From: Atopsyche davidsoni
Lineage: Eukaryota > Arthropoda > Insecta > Trichoptera > Hydrobiosidae
DNA length: 64,000 bases
Direction: 5' to 3'
NCBI GenBank assembly: GCA_022113835.1
Contig: JAILWY010000009.1
Span: forward strand, 2,331,501 to 2,395,500
Shown: piece by piece, positions 25,562 to 39,156 of the stretch
Layout of the letters: every line of letters starts with the position of its first letter
Position numbering within the stretch: the first letter of the stretch is position 1
The notes under the pieces: generated by a model
The model's input: only the letters and a program-made list of their open reading frames with translations
Database searches by the model: none
Told to the model about the DNA's origin: nothing
Program-made: the position numbers and the translations under genes

Positions 25562-26040
25562 AGAGGCCTCCGATGCTCACACAATGCCAAAGTTGGGAGA
25601 TGTGACCGTCGCGCCTCCTCATGCCTGTCCCGTGTGCCTGGGCACTCTGTCACAAGTAAAGATAGTACTTATCCTTGAATCCTTGTGATGTTTGATATTT
25701 AAATATACTTTAAATTATCATTAGTTAATCTATATTTTTGTGGCATGTGGGCTTTTTACCGTGTAAATACACTGGTTAATTGTTATAAAATCTAAACCGT
25801 TCTTACGTTTTCGATAATTATTTTAATCTTTATTATTATTAAATTTATCAAACTTATTGTTTTTTAGTAATTTTTAATTATTATAAATGCAATTTCCATG
25901 TCTTGATTCAATTTTACATTTTTATTGTGTATATTATTTACTATTAAAATATTTAAAATATGTGCTTTATACAAGAATATAGCCCTCCAACGCACAGAGA
26001 CACTTAGAATGCTATATTTTGTTTCGATATACATTAAATT

Positions 26041-27262
26041 AATAAAATCAGATCTCAGATTCTCAATTAATTATTTGGAAAATTCAATCACCATTATATT
26101 TTAGTTGGCTGTGAAAATCGTCTGACTCTCTTCTTACTATCATGTCCTGTTATATTGTAAATTTTCGGTCTCAACAAGGTTGTTTTTATTTCTATTATAG
26201 AGTATAGGTGTTATTGTTTAATGTTCCTTGTTCACACATTTGCTCTAGTGCGTCTTGTGCCTTGTGAAGCTTATCATAAACACTGAAGATTTTAGAGTAA
26301 TGAATGTGAAATATTAGCAAAGAAAAAATATTTTTCTATGTGTGTATTTTTTATACTGTTAGTTTTCATTTAAATTTAATGAAACAAGCCCACAGAAATA
26401 TTTACCTCAGAATACTACCTTTTTAAGTTATAACCAACTCAGCTATTAATGTTTAATGAATGTACTTATATATTTTTTTAAGTATGAACAAATTCAAATC
26501 GAAGAAACAATACTTGTACATTGAGAATATTAAGTCCTCGTCTAACAAATACATTTACTCTTGTATGATAAAAAATAAAACAGATAAAAAATACATTTAT
26601 TCATCATTCACATGATATGAAAATTAAATTCCTCTTTGCAGATTAATTTGATTGTTATTTCTCTTATTTACAGAACATTTAAAAGTATTGATCAGTAAAG
26701 ATTGTCTGATATTTTCAATTCAATAAAACTGTGAATAAAAATTATATATGAAGACTGATAAAAGTATTTCAAGTAGATAATTTACTCTGTATTTAATAAT
26801 TATTTATCCATTCATCTTTGCTGCATATTTAAAAAGACAAAACCAAAAGTGTTTATGAAAATTATCATTAAGCATAACAACCATCATTATATAAATGAAA
26901 TGAATGAATGAATCAAATATCAAAAAAATACTTCTACTGTTATTTAATTTAATTAGTTTTTGTGTTAGGTCTTAAAATTAAAGCTGCAATATGTAATTTG
27001 TGTTTATCTTAGTAACATACCAAAACAAAATACACAAAAAATCTGTCACCTTGATAGTGTTAGTTTTTAAAAATACGTTACGGTTATATAATTTACTGAT
27101 TGCAAACTGAGTCTACACATTCAAAATAGGTCACAATTCATGATTTTATTTTTAATTGATTGATAATGCGATGATTTAACTATGTAAGCTTATATTAAGA
27201 CAATATGCAGCATTGGTCATTAAATTGTAAGATATTCTGTAACAGTATGTGGCCTGAATAAA
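26041..27262 (+). terminator. Candidate poly(A) signals of the zinc transporter
   Basis: Canonical AATAAA hexamers occur at 26041-26046, 26722-26727 and 27257-27262 in AT-rich DNA after the stop at 25561. The last is followed by T/GT-rich sequence. Which is used cannot be told from sequence alone. Confidence 0.35.
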
Positions 27263-28220
27263 TGATATTATATTCATTAGAAATATATTTGTTTTTTATT
27301 TCTTTTTGTATTGTGAAAAATCCAGCACCAACACACAAAGCTTAAATTCTAAAAGGCTGAATTTAAGTGCTAAGCGAGGTTTTGAAATTAAATTAAAACA
27401 AATTGCTCATATCCTGCTGAACAGAAGTTGTCATGGTTGCCGTGCCACAATTCAAAGGTTTTTTTTATATTTATATTGCAAAATTATGTATTCTTAACTC
27501 TAACGATCGAAATGAAGTCTCACTGCTATGACTACTTATTTTTTCCCACACTGTGAAGACGATCTGCATTTTCTTAACACGCCTACATTACAAGCATCAA
27601 CCGCTTTTTCCATGTCAATAAAACTGTCTTGTGTTTTGTAATAGTGAAAAGTAATAACTGACCAAAATGGACAGCGGCCATTTTAGATTAACTGTAAATT
27701 TGTCCTACAGATAACAAGAAATATAATATAAGAAGTATTATCTAATAATTTATTGAAACTTGACTGGAGTAGATCTTAATTGAATAATGAATTATCCAAT
27801 GTTGTCGAATATGTATTTATTTTTGAATTAGTAAATTAAATTAGACACTCACGTGATAAGTATAGTATTATGTGTACATTACTATTTCTCAATTGTAGCT
27901 GTGTATCGCATACAAAAATAGATCCATAATATGGATCATTAACTACTATCACATTTGTGATAAGTACATACTTAGTCAGGTATGTACAAAGTGGGGTTTG
28001 GTCTTTACGTTGATTACTATTGGGTGCACTGATGTTACAACAGACATATTAAACCTTTACTTTGAGAATCACTTGCTATCATTCTTTCTGTTTTGAAATA
28101 CCAAGATAAAAATTGTGTGCAGGTTACCACCTTTAGAATCAAAAGCATTAAATGTTTATTTGAAACAAACCTTACAATTGAATTATAAAAGTAGAATAAA
28201 TATAAATGTATGATGATCAT
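27263..28220. other. AT-rich intergenic DNA
   Basis: No gene or clear repeat is visible. Short ORFs lack motifs. Confidence 0.45.
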
Positions 28221-28284
28221 CATTGTGGTTGAGTACTGATAAGCCAAAGAAAGAACAACGTAGACATAAAGCAAACCAGACACC

Positions 28285-28655
28285 CAATAAAGGGACGCAG
28301 TCGCGGACTTCTGCGAGAAGATCTAACGGAAGAAGGAGACGCTGGAGAGGGCCCAACAAGCGAACCCCTCCCTTCAACCGTGATTACGTCTTCATGACAG
28401 GAAGCATGAAGACGGAAGACATATATACAAGACTATTAATTTATGTATATATATATGTCACCTGTAATATGCTGCCTCTTCCACCTTTACAGGAATGCAG
28501 CATATGTCAATGAAATGCCTGCGGGGATCTTCCATGCAGGAACCGATGATCTCCTTCAGCTTTTTTTGGTTTTTCTGTATTTTTAATTTTGAGACTGTAT
28601 CGAAAGGAGACGCCACCGGAGCTGGAAGATTACCTGACGGTATAAAACCAGCGAG
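28285..28655 (+). repeat. Diverged relative of the 13.1-13.8 kb tandem unit
   Basis: It shares, in order, 'gacttctgcgagaagatc', a 'ctggagagg' block, 'aggaagcatgaaga', 'acaggaa' and 'ggaagattacctgacgg' with the two-unit array at 13120-13780. An insertion of TA-rich DNA lies near 28420-28470. Family unknown. Confidence 0.55.
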
Positions 28656-30470
28656 CCACTATAACAATTTTATGCATATATACAGTCTTGATGAAGTAGT
28701 ACCGAAGTGTAAATTAAATATTGTCAATATCAAACAATGATGTATTTTTTCCCCCAATATCAACAATATGAATGTATTGTTAAAAAAATGTTCCATTAAT
28801 TATTTTTTTTTGTAGGTTTTTTAGAATCCAATGGCACCAGCTCTGCTCTTAAGTGCCCAAATTAGGTGTAGATGCAGTTTTATCTGGACACATTTTAATT
28901 GCCACTATTACAGGTGAAGACGGGGGTGTGACGCGTGACGTGTTGAGTTAGTAACTAATTGGCTGAAGAGTTATCGCGATTACTCCTATAGAAACATCAC
29001 TTGCGCAATCAACACCACGTGTATCTAAAATATCGAATTAATTATTATGTTATTTTGTCCTCCGCGATTACAAGCACTCACTCAAGCTTTGCGTAATATT
29101 TCGGGATTACTTAGCTTCATTACCTACTTAAATTAACCGTGGTGTTTGTTTAATTTTTAGTCGATAAGTTGACACGGTTTTGTTTGTTGATAGAGTGGCG
29201 ATAACAGAATTATAACATTTATATAGAAATCTAGCATAAAATGCACTACATGTGAGTATGACTTATTTATAGATTGCTTTTAATATACCTACAAAATATC
29301 TCTTCCCTCTTTCTAGAACTGCTAAACGTGAAGCATTGGTAGTCAATTTGTGCAATAAAAAAAATTGTGTAGCAAAAAAATTATAGATAAAAATTTCGAG
29401 TCGCAAAACCCGCTCTGGAAAGATTTTTTTGTCTTGATTAAATCGTAAGAAAACTGATTCGCGTGTTTCTCCTTTTTCTGTATTTTTTGGTCAACCACCT
29501 TCGTAGGTGGCGTAATATAAAAAATCACGCCCATTGGCGGATATATTTTTTTTAACAGTGAACCAATTTTTTTTTTTAAATGTAGGATTCCTTGTAAACC
29601 CCTTGTAGAGGATAGACACACCCGTATTATTAAGTAGTCCTAAGACTTATTATACTATATTGTATTGGCTGCTACGTACACTATCTATTTGTCCTTATCA
29701 GGTAGACACTTGGCGTGCGTTGACTTGTCACTGCGTTTAGATACACAGCTTGCATGACCCCAAAGTCACCATTTCATCGCCAAATCACATCGTGCCTCAA
29801 AAGCTAAAGTTGTCTGAATATGCTAGAATGTCTTGAGCTAGCAATTCTAATGAAAACTCAAAATTATATATATAGAGAGCGTCCAAGAACAACTGATCCA
29901 ATTTCACGCGACCCGGTTTTTCCTATACATGTGATATTTACCTGAAAAGTTGCAACAACTAATTGTTACTCATACATATCATGACAAGGACAAGGCTTAG
30001 GTGCTTCGTTTTAATTCCGGATTAACGATCAATAGTAAACAATGTCCTGATGGCAATGTCCTGCGTTGTTATATGTAGTTTATATATAAGGCAGTGACTA
30101 ATTAACATGCGAGATAGCCGGTAGCTCATATCAATACACTTCGATTGATTGTTTTGTCGTATATAAATATGCCTTGATGACTCTCATTTTCAGTGGCATA
30201 ACAGAGAAGGTTAATAACTATAATATTTAACAAAAATAATTGCCAAGCCCCCTGCGCTATTTTTGTATATTTATTTTGGTTATTTCAAGGAAACTTTTTA
30301 CGCACTGATATACCTACGTCATACGATCTACTCGGTTGAGAAAATAATGAAATAAAAACATTTTCTGTTTACAATTATTTTATATATCTTTCCGAAACAG
30401 CAAAAAAAAAACACGTTACGACATTATTTATAAAAAATCGAAAGTGTGTTAAATAAAAAATATACAAATT
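28656..30470. other. Intergenic DNA, no gene seen
   Basis: Mostly AT-rich, with a slightly GC-balanced patch at 28900-29000. No supported ORF or RNA. Confidence 0.45.
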
Positions 30471-30499
30471 AAGTCACAAAAAAACCCCTGAGATCTCGG

Positions 30500-30640
30500 T
30501 AATATTTTTTATACTTTTGTGCTTTTGTAGTTTCTCGGGTGTTGAGCTGGTTGAAGTTTTCTATCTTCCGACGCTTCGGTCCTCGTGCTGGGACCATCTT
30601 CAGGGAGAAGTAGCTCAACATCAAACAATAAAAAAAAACC
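30500..30640. repeat. Short interspersed repeat with 'cttcggtcc...gggaccatcttcagg' core
   Basis: The core contains 'ggtcc' and 'ggacc' as a small dyad. A degenerate relative ('tgctggaaccatctta') lies near 34732. Similar motifs are common in arthropod interspersed repeats, but I cannot name the family. Confidence 0.4.
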
Positions 30641-30659
30641 ATATGAACTAATAATGGGT

Positions 30660-30915
30660 TGATCGCGTCACAAATGAGAAAGCCTTGCACAGAACTCCTG
30701 ACGACGGTAAAGAAGCGGAAGGTCGCCTATTTTGGCCACATTTTTCGTAACAGTAAAAATAGCATCCTTCAGCTGGTTGTCCAAGGAAAAACATCAAAGA
30801 ATAAAGGGGCATTGGAAGAAGGAAGTTTACCGGAAGTACGGCCGAATCGGTGAGACTGGCCCACGTATGTTCGATGAAATGGTCACCAACATCATATGAG
30901 GAGAGGCATCATGAG
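30660..30915 (+). pseudogene. LINE reverse-transcriptase C-terminal fragment
   Basis: The frame reads [21 protein letters not shown] followed by LQLVVQGKTSKNKGALEEG, the distinctive end of an insect non-LTR reverse transcriptase. It is then followed by the shared 3' tail (gaaatggtcaccaacatc...gaggcatcatgagaa). It is 5'-truncated and frame-broken. Confidence 0.75.
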
Positions 30916-31271
30916 AATAAGAATAAAATTAAAATAATTAAAACTACAAGTTCATATCTGCACTGCGTCCGGAGACCGTTTATCAAAAGAAGCGACACGC
31001 ATTAAGATTACAAAAAAAAAAACTAATATAAAATGTTACTCGAGTTATATTATTCAATTTAGATAAACGCTTGAAGCGGTCAAATTTACGATGCTGATTA
31101 ATTATTATAATATCCGACGTCTTCGTGACGACACCAAAGATTGTCTATCCGCTCTTATATATTTCAGATGCAACGCGTAGTCTCTTCAGACATCCTCAGT
31201 ACATATTAAATAGCGGTCTTGCGGTCCAAGTCGGTTCACAAAGCTGAAATATCCTCAGTGTTTTATCAATC

Positions 31272-34200
31272 ATGGCCCACGCCAGGTCGCTCGCCCCAGC
31301 CTTCCTCATCGTATTACTGAGGTGCCGATTTAACGCCTGCTTCAGGAAATAATCTCAATTTGCACTAAACGCATTCTTAAAATGTTTTTTTAATTATTAT
31401 TTCAGGCTTTCGAGCTCTTATTCAGATATAAATACGAACGTGAGACATTTCCCGAAGGATTTTAGTTTTGGAGTTTCGACTGCGGCGTATCAAATCGAAG
31501 GAGGGTGGAACGAAGGAGGTGAGTTTGCAAGTTTACATATTATAATAATTACGTCAAATTGATGAGTTATAGTGATTTTAATAATATAGTGTGCAGATAC
31601 TGTGGAAAATTAAAATACTGCAATCATGTATTACTTCTCAAAGGTTACTCTCTGTAGAAAAGGTATAATTAAACTTTGAGCATATATAACTATAAATTTA
31701 AAAAATCATTTGGTATAATGTTTATCAGGTGGATATATATAAATCGAGAAGAGTCCGCATTGGTTTAACCTATTTATACTTTTATATTCACCTTGTGACC
31801 TGTCCCGCTGATAAGTTTGCCTTACTTTTTGTTTTGATAACTAAACTTGCCATCGAACTATCAAAACAACCTTGTATGAGAAATATAACTTCCTTGCATC
31901 AGCTATCTATAATTTTTACGTGGTATCTCATTAGTCAAAATATCACCTGAAAAGAGAAGGTGGATCGATGGTTTCTGGACGATTTTTTTCGTTTTTATTT
32001 TAAGTGGTGTGAAAAATAAATAATTTATTCCAAGGTGAATATTTTATTCAAAAAAAATTATATTAACAAACATTATATTTACAAATTTAATGATTTTTTG
32101 GTGGTTTCAAACAAAGTCGCAATTTTTCTCTATTAGAAGTGATCCTCAACCTTTTATTTTTCAGACACACTATTTAAAAAATGTACATTTCTATCATTTT
32201 TTACAAGTATTTAACTAGCGATATATAAGTAGTAGGTATAGTTTTTATAATTAAAAATCTATCTACTTATATTTATTTAAACATTTATGAATAAAAAATT
32301 TCTTATACTTACTTGATGCTAAAATACTACATAATAAATTTATAACATTAGTAAAATCCATCCTAAATGCACGTTTGGTATTTGTAAATTGAAAATCTGA
32401 TTTTGACCGTTACTTGCCAAATTATCATACGGCGTAATGCAAAAATTTAATTTGTAACAATTATAAAACACGGCGTTTTATTTTTAAACAAAAGGAGAAA
32501 TTTTTGATAGTGAATAATTTTGGAAACCACAACATTGTGATAATTTATTAATGTTAAAAAAAGGCGCCTAACATCTATCACATATCTTCAAAACCACCCT
32601 AAAGTGTTTCAAGGCATGCTATTTCATATGCCAACTGAGGTCGCACATCATTTTAAAACAAATAGTATGAGAAACTTAATAAAATACATTTTTGTAGCTG
32701 CCTACACACGTTGTCCTCTTTTGATTTTATTCGGTAAAACTAACGCCTTTGGATAATCACTTTTCGGTTGTCGATTGAAATAAAAAATAAACTTATTAGT
32801 AATTGCTATTTTGTATTTATACGTATTTAAAAATCGTTTTTTCGGTGTATCAATATTTTTTTTTATTACTATAAAAACGATCCAAGACGGTTTTTTTTTC
32901 AACAACTATAAATAATCAAATTAGGGGTACAAAAGTCCTTCCCTGTCTTCAGGTGATATCATGACTTCAGAGATACTGTAAAAAAATAATAAAAACAAGA
33001 TAAAAACTAGCCCTTTATGCAAAGCATTTCCAATATTCATAATGATAACAAAAGCAAAAAAATAAAATGAGGCATTCTGAGGAAAGTTGAAAGGCAAAAG
33101 TACTCATAATTAAAAACGATCAAAATTTCTTGTTGTTGTTGCTATTAATTTTTATTGTTTAAATATTAAGTACTTCAAATTAAACCAGTCCGTCGGGGAT
33201 GAGTTGAAAATACATTGATTTGCTTTTATCTATCGTGCACTAGACAATTGTATTGTCTAGACTACAGTTGAATACCCTTTGTGATCTTTGACATTTCACA
33301 GATAACTTTTAAATTTATAGCGTAGTTATTTTTTTCTAACATTACAAAGTGCATTTTAATTATTTTATTTTTAAATGCACTAACACAATGGAATTTAAAT
33401 TATACAAGTACTTTATTCTACTGATATTTAACTTTCGCTGCATGCCTTGGCACTTCAGAACTTTCTTCAGGTGGATTAGCAACGCGGATAGACTGTTTTG
33501 AATATTCTCAAAAATACTCACACCCAAACAATATTTTTTCTTCCCTTAGTCTAGATTATATTATATTTGATGTTTTTTTTATTACTAATAATAACAGCGA
33601 GTAAAATCAAGGCAATTAAAATATATAAAAAATATATATTAGAGGATTTCTGTTAGCGGTAGTTGTGAAAGTCTTTTCTATATTATTTTCATATGATTGA
33701 AAGTACAGATATGAATGCGTTAACTATTAAAAATCTACAACAGAGAAATTTTCAGATTACAAACAATAAGTAAAGCTTTTATAATTATTTTGAAAAAGCT
33801 TTATAAAACAGAATCACTTAATTTCGTAAATAAATGTTTTTTATTTATATTTAAAAATATTAAATTTATTTCAGGCAAAGGAGAAAACATTTGGGACTCC
33901 CTAACACATGACACTCCTTACATGATCAAAGATCATAGTAATGGAGATATAGCTTGTAATTCATATCATCTCTACAAACGTGATGTTGAAATGCTCGCTG
34001 AACTCGGTGTTCACTACTATAGATTTTCCCTCTCTTGGTCTCGGATTCTTCCCACTGGATTCAGAGATAGTATCTCCCAGGATGGAATAGACTATTACAA
34101 TAATCTCATTGACGCTCTTATAGACAAAAATATATTCCCAATGGTGACTCTATACCATTGGGACCTCCCGGAACCTCTCCAACTTCTCGGTGGTTGGACG

Positions 34201-36813
34201 AACCCACTACTCGCAGAATACTTTGAAGATTACGCTCGTGTTGTTTATGAAAACTTTGGAGATAGAGTGAAAGTCTGGATCACATTCAACGAGCCTAAAC
34301 AAGTGTGTCTTGAAGGATATGGAGAAACAAACATGGCTCCAGCTTTGAATTCTTCAGGAATTGCAGATTACATGTGTACACACACTGTACTAAATGCACA
34401 TGCTAATGCCTATCGTTTATATGAAACAAATTTCAAAGAAGAGCAACAGGGTATGATATAACTTTTACAAATCTTTATGCACCTCAAAAGTTATCTTTTG
34501 AATTCTAAGTGATATTTTTATGCAATATGATACTTATTATTATTGTAGGAAGAATTGGCATCACATTAGATGTATATTGGGCTGAGCCTGCATCGGAATC
34601 TGCAGAGGATATTGAAGCTGCTAATAATCACTTGGAGTTTAATGTTAGTATTATAAATTGAGGAGTTGGTGCAAAAACATTTGATTGATCCTAAAGTTTT
34701 TTGGGTGTTGTGTTGCGTTGAAGTTTGTCACTGCTGGAACCATCTTAGAGGATTTTCTCTAAAGCTTGCTAAAACACACACATTTAAAGCCATGAATTGA
34801 GGTTAACCTAATACATGCATTTTTGGATAAAATTACAATACTTCAGTGATTTTCTCAGAAATTAAATTATAGTATTTCACTTATGAAAATAAAAAAAAAC
34901 TCACACTTTTAACTCGACTGCAGCCTAGTATTATATTTACTTAGATACTATTATCTCTCAATTTGATTAAGTTATATCTTTTTCACTCTCTTTCTTTTTT
35001 TATTTTCATGAATTTATTCGGAACTTCAAACAAATAGCTTTTAAATCATAGTTGATATTTATATATGAAATTGCTTTTAAAACTCACAATTTGAAAACTT
35101 AACATAAAAATAAAATCTGTGTTTGGAGTATGTCAACTAATTTAACACTAAATAATGAAAGCTTCCATCATTTTACTCAAAAATATCTTTAGGTTTCTAT
35201 TGAATAATATTGTAGCTTGATAACAATATTCATGTATTATTAAAATCCACAGATGGGCTGGTTTGCAAACCCAATATTTTCTCGCACAGGAAATTACCCA
35301 GAAGTAATGCGCAAGCGTATCGCAGCCCGCAGCGTACAGCAAGGCTTTCCCCGCAGTCGTCTACCAACGTTCTCAGAAAAAGAGATAAAACGCCTCTTGG
35401 GAAGTGCAGATTTTATGGGCTTAAACCACTACACCACTCGCATGGTTCGTCCGATGCCATCCACGCCAGTTAAGCCAGGATCAACTCCCTCGTTTGATGA
35501 TGACTTGAATGTGGAATCACTTACTGAAGAGAGCTGGCCTACGGCTGCTTCTTCTTGGTTACAGGTAATTATTGCATTGTAACAATATTAGAATTATTCC
35601 AGACTATACAGAAAGGCACCGTGTTGCACAATTCAGATTTTATCATTTATTTTAGATCTTATACGATTTTTTTAAATCTTTTTAATACACTTACAGTTAA
35701 CAGCTTCACTCTCACAGCTGCCATATCTTATTAATGTTACAAAAGTTTTACAGCAATGCAGTATTCAATAGTTTATATTGTACAATGTTTTTTTAAGGTT
35801 GTACCATGGGGATTCAGAAAAGTTCTTAACAGAATAAGAAAAGAGTATAATAATCCTCTTGTGATTATTACTGAAAATGGATATTCTACCTTTGGTGGTA
35901 TTCAAGACGATGAGAGAGTATCTTATATGAATGAGTACCTCGGAGCTCTACTGGATGCCATTGATGATGGCTGCAACGTGCAGGCGTACACTGCCTGGAG
36001 TCTTATGGACAATTTTGAGTGGATGAAAGGATACTCGTAAGTACTGATTACTGAAAATAGTATATTTTAATCGAATAAAATTAAAAGACAACCTTTATCA
36101 TTAATTCAAATCAAGATATTAATGACATTAATTGACAATAAATAGTTCATTTTGTTTATCGCTGAATCTGACTATTAACAGTCTATTATGATATATTAAT
36201 TTATTTTTTATAAATTATATTGATATAATTTGAGACCTCAACCTCTCTCTAACCTCCTGACTGTTGGATTCAATGGTTTATTTACTAATAATTATTTTCC
36301 AGGGAATATATTTAACTTGTTCTTGCTAGTGTAATATGAAATAATAGCTATTTTATTGTTAAAAATTTTTAGATTAGCATAGCTTTTGATTGCTAAATAA
36401 AATAAGTTCTCAAATAAGTTTTATACGTCTTTTGACTTTCATTCACATTTTTTAAAATATATATGAGAACTATCTAATCTAAATTATTTTAACTTATATA
36501 ATTTAAACATTCATATATAACCTTTGTAATTTTTTTTTAATATGACCTTGGTCTACAGTAAAAAATCAAAAGTTTTAAAATTATTAAGTATCTTTAGAAG
36601 TATTCTATCTAATGTATAATTGTTACTTTCAGAGAACGATTTGGACTATATGAAGTAGATTTTAACAGCCCAAACAGAACAAGAACTCCGAGAGCATCTG
36701 CCAAAGCATATACAAATATTATCAAGTCAAATTCGATTACGTCAAATGATAATTGCATAGACTGTGGACTGGAAGAAGCCGTGACTCAGAACTTTAATGC
36801 AATTATTATTTAA
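31272..36813 (+). CDS. GH1 beta-glucosidase-like enzyme, secreted
   Basis: GH1 enzymes hydrolyse beta-glucosides by a double-displacement mechanism. Exons: 31272-31321, 31406-31518, 33875-34450, 34549-34643, 35253-35564, 35798-36036, 36633-36813 (1566 nt, 521 aa). All are GT-AG and in frame. The hydrophobic N-terminus ([16 protein letters not shown]) is a signal peptide. Family motifs in order are [23 protein letters not shown] (about 32-54; Q46 in the glycone site), HWDLP (149-153), TFNEP with acid/base E194, ITENG with nucleophile E408, and WSLMDNFEW. The length is normal for insect GH1. No membrane anchor or GPI-like tail is evident. The substrate (plant glucoside, cellobiose or an endogenous conjugate) cannot be told. 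Confidence 0.93.
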
Positions 36814-36971
36814 TTTAATCTTTAGAAGCTGGGAAACTTCTACTTGTGAGAACTTCCATGTGTTGTGATAAAATGTACCCACGAAGCAATTGAAATTTGA
36901 AAAAAACATCATTAACTCTTGTGTACTCGAAGCTTTATAATTATTTATGTTACAAGCTGCAGCTTGATATA

Positions 36972-36977
36972 AATAAA
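36972..36977 (+). terminator. Candidate poly(A) signal of the secreted GH1 gene
   Basis: AATAAA lies about 160 bp after the stop at 36813, in a position suitable for 3'-end formation. Confidence 0.4.
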
Positions 36978-38494
36978 AATATATTAATATTAATAAATGT
37001 ATAATTGTAGTAATCCCAATTAGAGTAGCTTTTATAATATAAAATATTATTAATACTTCTACTTATTTAATACTAATGTAAATATAAAATATTTAGATGT
37101 AATTGTTGAGTAGAGAGTTATTTTTAGTAAAATAAGCCATTTTCCCATAGTGACATTTTACAAATGAATATTTCAATGACATTACAAATAATTTTAATTG
37201 ATTCAAAAAATATAATTAAATAAGACAATGTGTATATACAGAATGTAGTGTGTTTTTTTTAATTAAATGAAAATAAACTTAGCTTGTTTACTTTTAACAA
37301 TGCTTTTAATTATTGTATATTCTATTTTAATTTTATAGATTATACTGAAATGTATGAATTTTAATAATTTATCTTTAGGTTTCCTGTTATTTTGGAATTT
37401 TGAAAACATTTAATAACTCATTTTTTTACACATATTTTCATGACAAAAGTTTTATATTGATATTTTTTATTATGTTATTACATTATTTATAACAACTATG
37501 AGTTATAATTGTAAAAAAATGCTTATAGTAGTTATATGAGTAAGTGGTTGGCAAAATTATTTGTATGAGGTGTATTTATTTAATGTAATATTTGTAAGTT
37601 ATCACTGTTCAATAAATAACCGAATCAATGTTGGCAACTTTTAAGTATTCGATCACACATCAATGAAATTATTTCTCACATTTATATTTTTACTGTTAGG
37701 CTTTTACTTCAAATTTAAATTAAACCAAAACAAAAAAACACACGAATTATTGAGTTTATGCTCTTATGCTTAGAAGCTTATGATTAGAAGAGTTATTGAG
37801 TTTATGCAAAGAAAAATATATGTTAAAATGAAAGATGATTAAGTGTGTGGTCTTAAAATAACCATGCAGACTAAAAATCTTTTGAAATTATTATCAAAAC
37901 CTGAATGTTAAAAAGAGAGACAAATAATTTTAATTATTTATTATAGTAGGAAAAGGCACAAAGGAGTGTTTATTTAAATTATAAAATTAATGTACACAAC
38001 ATATTGAACACAAAAATATGTTATCAGTTATACAAACTATTTTCTTATAGGGATTTTTAATTTCTTGTTTAAAAAAATTAAAAGTACCGTAACTATGCAA
38101 AGACTTTATTGGTAGTAGTGCCAGTGACCATAAAAAAGTGCATTTTGTAAATGGATGCTATGCACTGATATTTAATGAATCTTAACAACTTCATTAATTC
38201 ATATTTTTCAATCCTCCATATCACATTCAATATATTTAAAATAAAACTTTATTGATCTGCGGCCTTCATCACAGCTGTTATATAAATGGTGGTATAAATA
38301 CAAGACAGTCAAAACGTTTGCTTGGGAAATACTATATTATTTTGCTGTTATTCATTGAATGATTATAATTTCAGATTACAGCACTGCTAATCTATAGAAC
38401 CGAAGATAATTTATTGATGAACACCGGTTTTTTAAATACAGCATAGGTACCTACTTGATTTAAAATCATTTGAGTACGTATATAAAAATATGAG
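36978..38494. other. Intergenic DNA between convergent GH1 genes
   Basis: Very AT-rich. No gene or named repeat is recognised before the SINE dimer at 38.5 kb. Confidence 0.5.
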
Positions 38495-38854
38495 ACCTTC
38501 TATTTATGTGATTAAGCATATTTTTTCACACATTGAAAACGATTAAAGAAAACTCTCAGAAAATATCATCGTGACTTGTGAGGGATTCGAACCCACATCC
38601 CCAAGCTTTCATGGCCGGTGCATTTATCCAACTATGCTAACGAGCATAGTTGGATAAATGCACCGGCCATGAAAGCTTGGGGATGTGGGTTCGAATCCCT
38701 CACAAGTCACGATGATATTTTCTGAGAGTTTTCTTTAATCGTTTTCAATGTGTGAAAAAATATGCTTAATCACATAAATATACTAATACCTGCATGGGTA
38801 AATAAATACGCATCCTGATTAACATTAATCTAAAATTAATATACCTTCTATTTA
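38495..38854. mobile_element. Head-to-head inverted SINE dimer with 12-bp target-site duplication
   Basis: The direct repeat accttctattta at 38495-38506 and 38843-38854 brackets 336 bp. Bases 38501-38638 are, as far as I can check by eye, the exact reverse complement of 38643-38780, with only aacg between, so transcripts could fold into a 138-bp hairpin. Each arm contains the tRNA-like SINE head (B box ggttcgaatcc). Beyond the arms the plus-strand copy continues to its tail at about 38842, while the minus-strand copy is truncated. Confidence 0.85.
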
Positions 38855-38986
38855 AGTATAAATAATCTCACTAATTTCTTATAATACTTAACAAAAAAAT
38901 AAAATATATATTCATTAAAGTATTAAAAAAAATTATACATACACATATAAAAAATACTTGTTCAATATTCAGATTGCCCTCATTTT

Positions 38987-38992
38987 TTTAAT
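38987..38992 (-). terminator. Possible poly(A) signal of the membrane-anchored GH1 gene
   Basis: ATTAAA on the minus strand lies about 165 bp after the stop at 39157. A canonical AATAAA also occurs further on (38253-38248). The choice is uncertain. Confidence 0.25.
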
Positions 38993-39156
38993 CCTATTTG
39001 AGAAATATTCAGATCGTTTACTTTTCATCTCTCTACCTAGCAAAATAAAGGCTAGTTCACAATCAAACAGACATCAATCTCATTACAATCAAACAATATA
39101 CAACATCTCTACAGTCATTTAGTGAGAAACTAGAAAACTCATTCTTCATTTGTAGT

